Positions 60,130 through 64,000 of a stretch of 64,000 bases of DNA are shown piece by piece. The DNA is taken from NCBI GenBank assembly GCA_018350325.1, contig JAEVLN010000018.1:1772506-1836505 (forward strand), in the 5' to 3' direction. Numbering within the stretch: the first letter of the stretch is position 1; each line of letters opens with the position of its first letter. Source of the DNA: Globodera rostochiensis (Eukaryota > Nematoda > Chromadorea > Rhabditida > Heteroderidae). Position numbers and translations under genes: made by a program. Below the pieces are notes generated by a model, which was not told the origin of the DNA, searched no databases, and worked only from the letters and a program-made list of their open reading frames with translations.

Positions 60130-61970
60130 TTTGTTCTATTTTTAAAGTTTTTTTTGTTTAATTGAGATAAATATTGCATATGCCATGCAACGAATAGTAG
60201 TTATGGAATCGCAGTTAACTGAAAAATTAATAGCTACTTATGATTAAATAAAATAGTTGCTTGTCAGTTTATAACGAAGAACAACTCGTTTAAAATGTCA
60301 ATTATTTATAAGAAAATTAGGTAAGGAAACTGCAATATCCAAATTGGTATGTAGAGAACGGTCACTAGTGAAGATAAGAAATCATAAAATGGTTAGATTT
60401 GTTTTTTTAAATAATTAGAGCATGGGGTGTCATAATGTCGACAGGTAATAGCTTTTTTGCTGGCATTGGTAATCGTCAGAAACATATAATATTTTGAATT
60501 TGTTGCGCGCTTAATTGATTTGATTTGGTTTGGTAGTAAAGATTTAAAGTTAACGCAAAGATTTAATTTATTTTAAGTTTTAATTCTTTTTTCTTTTGTA
60601 TACATTTTGTTAAAAAGGGTTCATAGTTAATTATAGACATTGGTTAATGATATTTTTATGACTTAATCTAAGTTTACGTTTTTATTATTGTTATTTTAAA
60701 ATTTTATTTTGGTTATTGTCTGTTTAATTATTGGTGCTGTTTTAGAGTTTTATTAAATAAAAAAACTCTAAATTTACGGTATTTATTAATTTAACATATT
60801 ACATTAATTCTGATAAATGTTTTGTTTAATGATCGGTGATTGGAATATCTAACATAAGTAAATTTAAGATGTTTTTGCAATTTAAACTAAAATGCTTTCA
60901 TTTTTTGGCTGAATGCGCACATCGCTTGTGCCATCAAACACATCTGCCCAAGCCATGCCTTGGATTTCAATAATTGCCACGAGCTCGTGGATAAAAATTA
61001 GGATTCAATTTAAATTTTTTAAAATATTTTGTTATATATTTATCTTAATCTTCATATGTATATATGCATTATCTGATATTTTCTTATTTTGTATGAAGCA
61101 ATAATTAAATTATTTTAGCTTAGCTTCTTGTTTATGTTATTTATCGCTTATTAATTTATATTCAACGTTTTTCAAATGGATTTTCTATTAATTTAATTTT
61201 TATTAACGAAGTTACCGACAAAATTAATTTTCAAATGAAATTAAAATACTTAAAGTCCAATTTCCTTTCTTCCTGGCCATTTGATGGGCTCCAATGGCTC
61301 AACAATGCATTGACTTGTTTCTTCCCTTTCTCGTATCCCATCTTCTATAAGAAATTTTTTTTTAAAAAGAGTTAATCGATATCACGTTCATTTCAAATTT
61401 TAAAAAAAGATTAGTTTGTTATTTAAAATTTTATACTGTATTTTTCAAAAATTTATGATGACTTTATCTCAATTCATCAACATTTGTTTTATAATCTTGC
61501 TTCATCTGTAGTATAAATATAAAAAAGGATTGCTTTTATTCTTTAAAATAGATGCTTACATTTTTAATTAAGAGTCAAATTAGGATAGCAAAATATGCAA
61601 TTTATAGCTATTACCATCTGTGGATTGTTCATTTACATTTTATAATATTGTATTATACGTATGAATTTATTTTTATTTCGCACTAAAATTTTTAAAATTT
61701 TGGTTATTTTTGTTTTTACCTTGTTTCAATAACTTAATAAAGTCCTGTTTTTAATCCAAACATTCAATATAAATAATAATAATAACTGACACATCGTAAA
61801 ATCTGTGTAGACTATTAAAAAAAATGCATTTTTATATTAATACATCTATTATGAAATAGATTATGAATTTGTCATTTCGATTAAATTTGTTAATTTTGTG
61901 AAGATGTTCAAATAATACTAACCTTTGTAGTATTGAAATATTTTAAATTTTACTATGACAACCCGAATAA
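60130..61970. other. T-rich spacer
   Basis: A/T DNA with no element ends or gene recognised. The 63-codon plus frame at 60913 has a short GC-richer start (60915-60995) only. Confidence 0.4.
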
Positions 61971-61983
61971 TCTTAGTAATCAT

Positions 61984-62251
61984 TAGGGAGGAAAATTATA
62001 TGCACATGCATATTTTTTTCTGAACTGGGAACGGTCTGAAACGCACGAAAAACGTGTTTTCAACTTGGTTTGAAGCTTCTAGAACGCATTTCCATGTGCA
62101 TATTTTGCATATTTTTTTGGAAGTGTATCTCATCAGCAATTTTAACCAGTGTTGAATGAATTTGATGAATTTATGGGAAATTTTATATTGAATATGTAAA
62201 AGTTTATGCATATTTTTTTATTTTATGTGCATATGATTTCCCCCCCCCCTA
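61984..62251. mobile_element. hAT-type MITE, 268 bp, perfect target duplication
   Basis: Begins TAGGGAGGAAAA and ends in a C run then CCCTA, giving inverted ends. Flanked on both sides by gtaatcat (61976-61983 and 62252-62259), a perfect 8-bp target duplication. Subterminal atgcacatgcatattttt appears inverted near the right end as gcatattttttta and atgtgcatat. The 71-codon minus frame across it is not a gene. Confidence 0.92.
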
Positions 62252-63571
62252 GTAATCATACAAATTATTTAATCAAATCAAAAACAAATATTAAAGGAAA
62301 AATGGATGGGCTAAAGGTTCACAAACACACCAAAAACCAAAACTCGGGTGCCTTCAATTTGGTCTAGTTGTTTTTAAATTAAACGAGGAGTGATTTTATT
62401 TGTTGATTTTGTTTGCGATTTAAAACCCTTTATATATATGTTACATTATTATTTATTTTTTATCAATTTATATTTGTTTGCAAAGATTTTAAAATAAAAA
62501 AATTAATAAAAAACCTATTTTTGTTTTAACCAATTAAATAAGTGAATTTACATCATGCTGGACTGCAGTTCTCAAGCGACAAATTTGTATTGCTTTTCTA
62601 GTTCGTCATAGGTTGAGAAAGAATTGTTTCAGTTCAGTCTTGGTCTTGTCGATCAGATTCGAAGCATTTCAAATAAGAATAATAATGATTTAAAAATTTT
62701 TTTTTTGCTAAAAAAGGAATCTTTTTTTAATTCCCGAGTATTCTTGGCGCTATTTATTAATAAGACTAAATTAATATTTAAAAGCTGAATGCCATCCCTC
62801 TAAAGTGTTGTTGGTGCGAGGGAGACAATTTATGGCCACTCAACCATCTTCCACAATTCATTTGAGAAAAATACGTTTAAGGATGCTACACATTTTAATA
62901 TAATATATTATATTTATTAATTTAAAAGAATTTTTTTGGCTTATATTTAATATTTTTAATAAAATAAACAATTTTCTTTACCTAATAGTTTTTTTTAATA
63001 CGAATTATCATATTTTAAAAAGTTAAACAAATCAGCGATTAATAATTACTTTTATTTCATTCTGTTCAATATTTTTGGTTAATGTAAGTATCTCAATTTC
63101 TTTACGAATTCCCCATGTCTTCACCGCAGCATAGGCTTACGATTTTCTCAATCATCAACAACAAAAAGGATATTTGATTATTCCACTAAACATAGTAGCG
63201 TACGCTTTTATTAAAATTTTCTAGCGCTCAAAATTTTGTTTTTAATTTAATTAAACGGTAAATTGGCATATGTTTAACATTGTTAATGAATGTTTTTATT
63301 ATTCAGATGTATTTAACGTTTTTAAATTTTATAGAAGTAAATCTAAATATTTAAATCCATTCATTTACCGACAAGTGATTTATGAATTATTGTTATTTAA
63401 AATTATACTCACCTTTTGTGGAAAATTTTAAATAATTAAGTGTTTTGTTTTATTTACTAAGACTTAAAAAAATATAGAAGGTGTAAATTATTTTTTTTGA
63501 TTAGCAAGTGAAATGCGTAATAGTAGGACCTAACTAGTGGAGTGATGTACAATGCTATTTATGTGCTGGTA

Positions 63572-63587
63572 AAGCGCTAACGCGCTT
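63572..63587. other. Perfect 6-bp hairpin
   Basis: aagcgc and gcgctt around the loop taac, at the left edge of the GC-rich repeat. Confidence 0.5.
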
Positions 63588-63599
63588 ATCGAGCTTCGC

Positions 63600-63925
63600 T
63601 ACCTAGGTCGGGGTTCGGGGTGTGCAGTTGGGGGTGAAGCAAGGTACAACGGTTTGGGATGCGAGGAGGGCAATTTGCAACCGTTGATTGAGGTGCAACG
63701 GTTCGGGGTGCGGGGATGGAGTTTGAATTAATGATGGGCCAAAAATGAAGCCAGGTACAACGGTTTGGGATGCGGGGAGGGCAAGTTTGAACCGTTGATT
63801 AAGGGGATGGCAGTTTGAACCGTTGATTAGGCCAAAAATAAGGCCATGTACAACAGTTCGCGGTGCGGGCATGGCAATTTTGGACTGTCTGAGCCAGGTA
63901 CAACATTTGAGAAGAAATTCGTAAC
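63600..63925 (+). repeat. GC-rich imperfect tandem repeat
   Basis: About four to five diverged units of roughly 90-105 bases built from ggtacaacggtttgggatgc, gggagggcaa and tttgaaccgttgatta. The 112-codon minus frame (63603-63941) is repeated Ser/Pro-rich peptide produced by the repeat and is not called a gene. Confidence 0.8.
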
Positions 63926-64000
63926 AATATCTCACCCTCAATTTATGTTAGCCAATTATTTCAACAAATCTTTGAGCTGATCAAAAACTGAAAACCCGGG

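Noticed and set aside
61996..62211. 71-codon minus-strand frame
   Set aside because: Lies wholly inside the 268-bp MITE and has no transposase motif.
63603..63941. 112-codon minus-strand frame
   Set aside because: Produced by the GC-rich tandem repeat; the peptide repeats with the DNA units.

Overview
This window looks like AT-rich (roughly three quarters A+T, judged by eye) DNA from a eukaryote, most likely an invertebrate animal. I see no operons, ribosome-binding sites, rRNA or CRISPR. I do see introns-or-spacer-like DNA, miniature inverted-repeat transposons with target-site duplications, a tRNA-derived SINE-like unit, G/C homopolymers, minisatellites, and two decayed transposase pieces of types common in animals: a hAT-associated BED-like zinc-finger N-terminus at 7285 and a Brinker/CENP-B-type helix-turn-helix at 8901-9119. 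No long gene can be read. Open frames of 80-100 codons are expected by chance in 64 kb of this composition, so most coding calls here are labelled as candidates with low confidence.

Layout. The top strand switches composition several times: T-rich (about 1-14.4 kb), A-rich (14.4-30.0 kb), T-rich (30.0-38.5 kb), A-rich (38.5-52.85 kb), T-rich (52.85-64 kb). Short islands of higher GC (60-250 bp) are scattered through all blocks and are the best exon candidates. The more gene-like candidates include 15381-15554, 19832-20002, 25376-25593, 28282-28467, 41290-41415 and 46135-46286 on the plus strand, and 5862-6155, 31206-31511, 34089-34334, 36045-36172, 56489-56764 and 57022-57309 on the minus strand. 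This matches A-rich sense strands, but both strands are often open in the same island.

Repeats dominate. 1-14.4 kb holds a dispersed GC-cored repeat, a nest of transposon debris (7.0-9.1 kb), an array of about ten ~105-bp units (12.7-13.74 kb) and a tandem pair rich in TTAGGC/GCCTAA (13.96-14.41 kb). 14.4-30 kb holds a hAT-type MITE (17.7-18.35 kb) and a duplicated block (25.2-27.2 against 27.4-29.9 kb). 30-38.5 kb holds a 175-bp MITE with a perfect 8-bp target duplication. 38.5-52.85 kb holds a 528-bp tandem repeat and a 1.4-kb direct duplication 8.2 kb apart. 52.85-64 kb holds several local duplications, a 268-bp MITE with a perfect 8-bp target duplication, and a GC-rich tandem repeat at the right edge.
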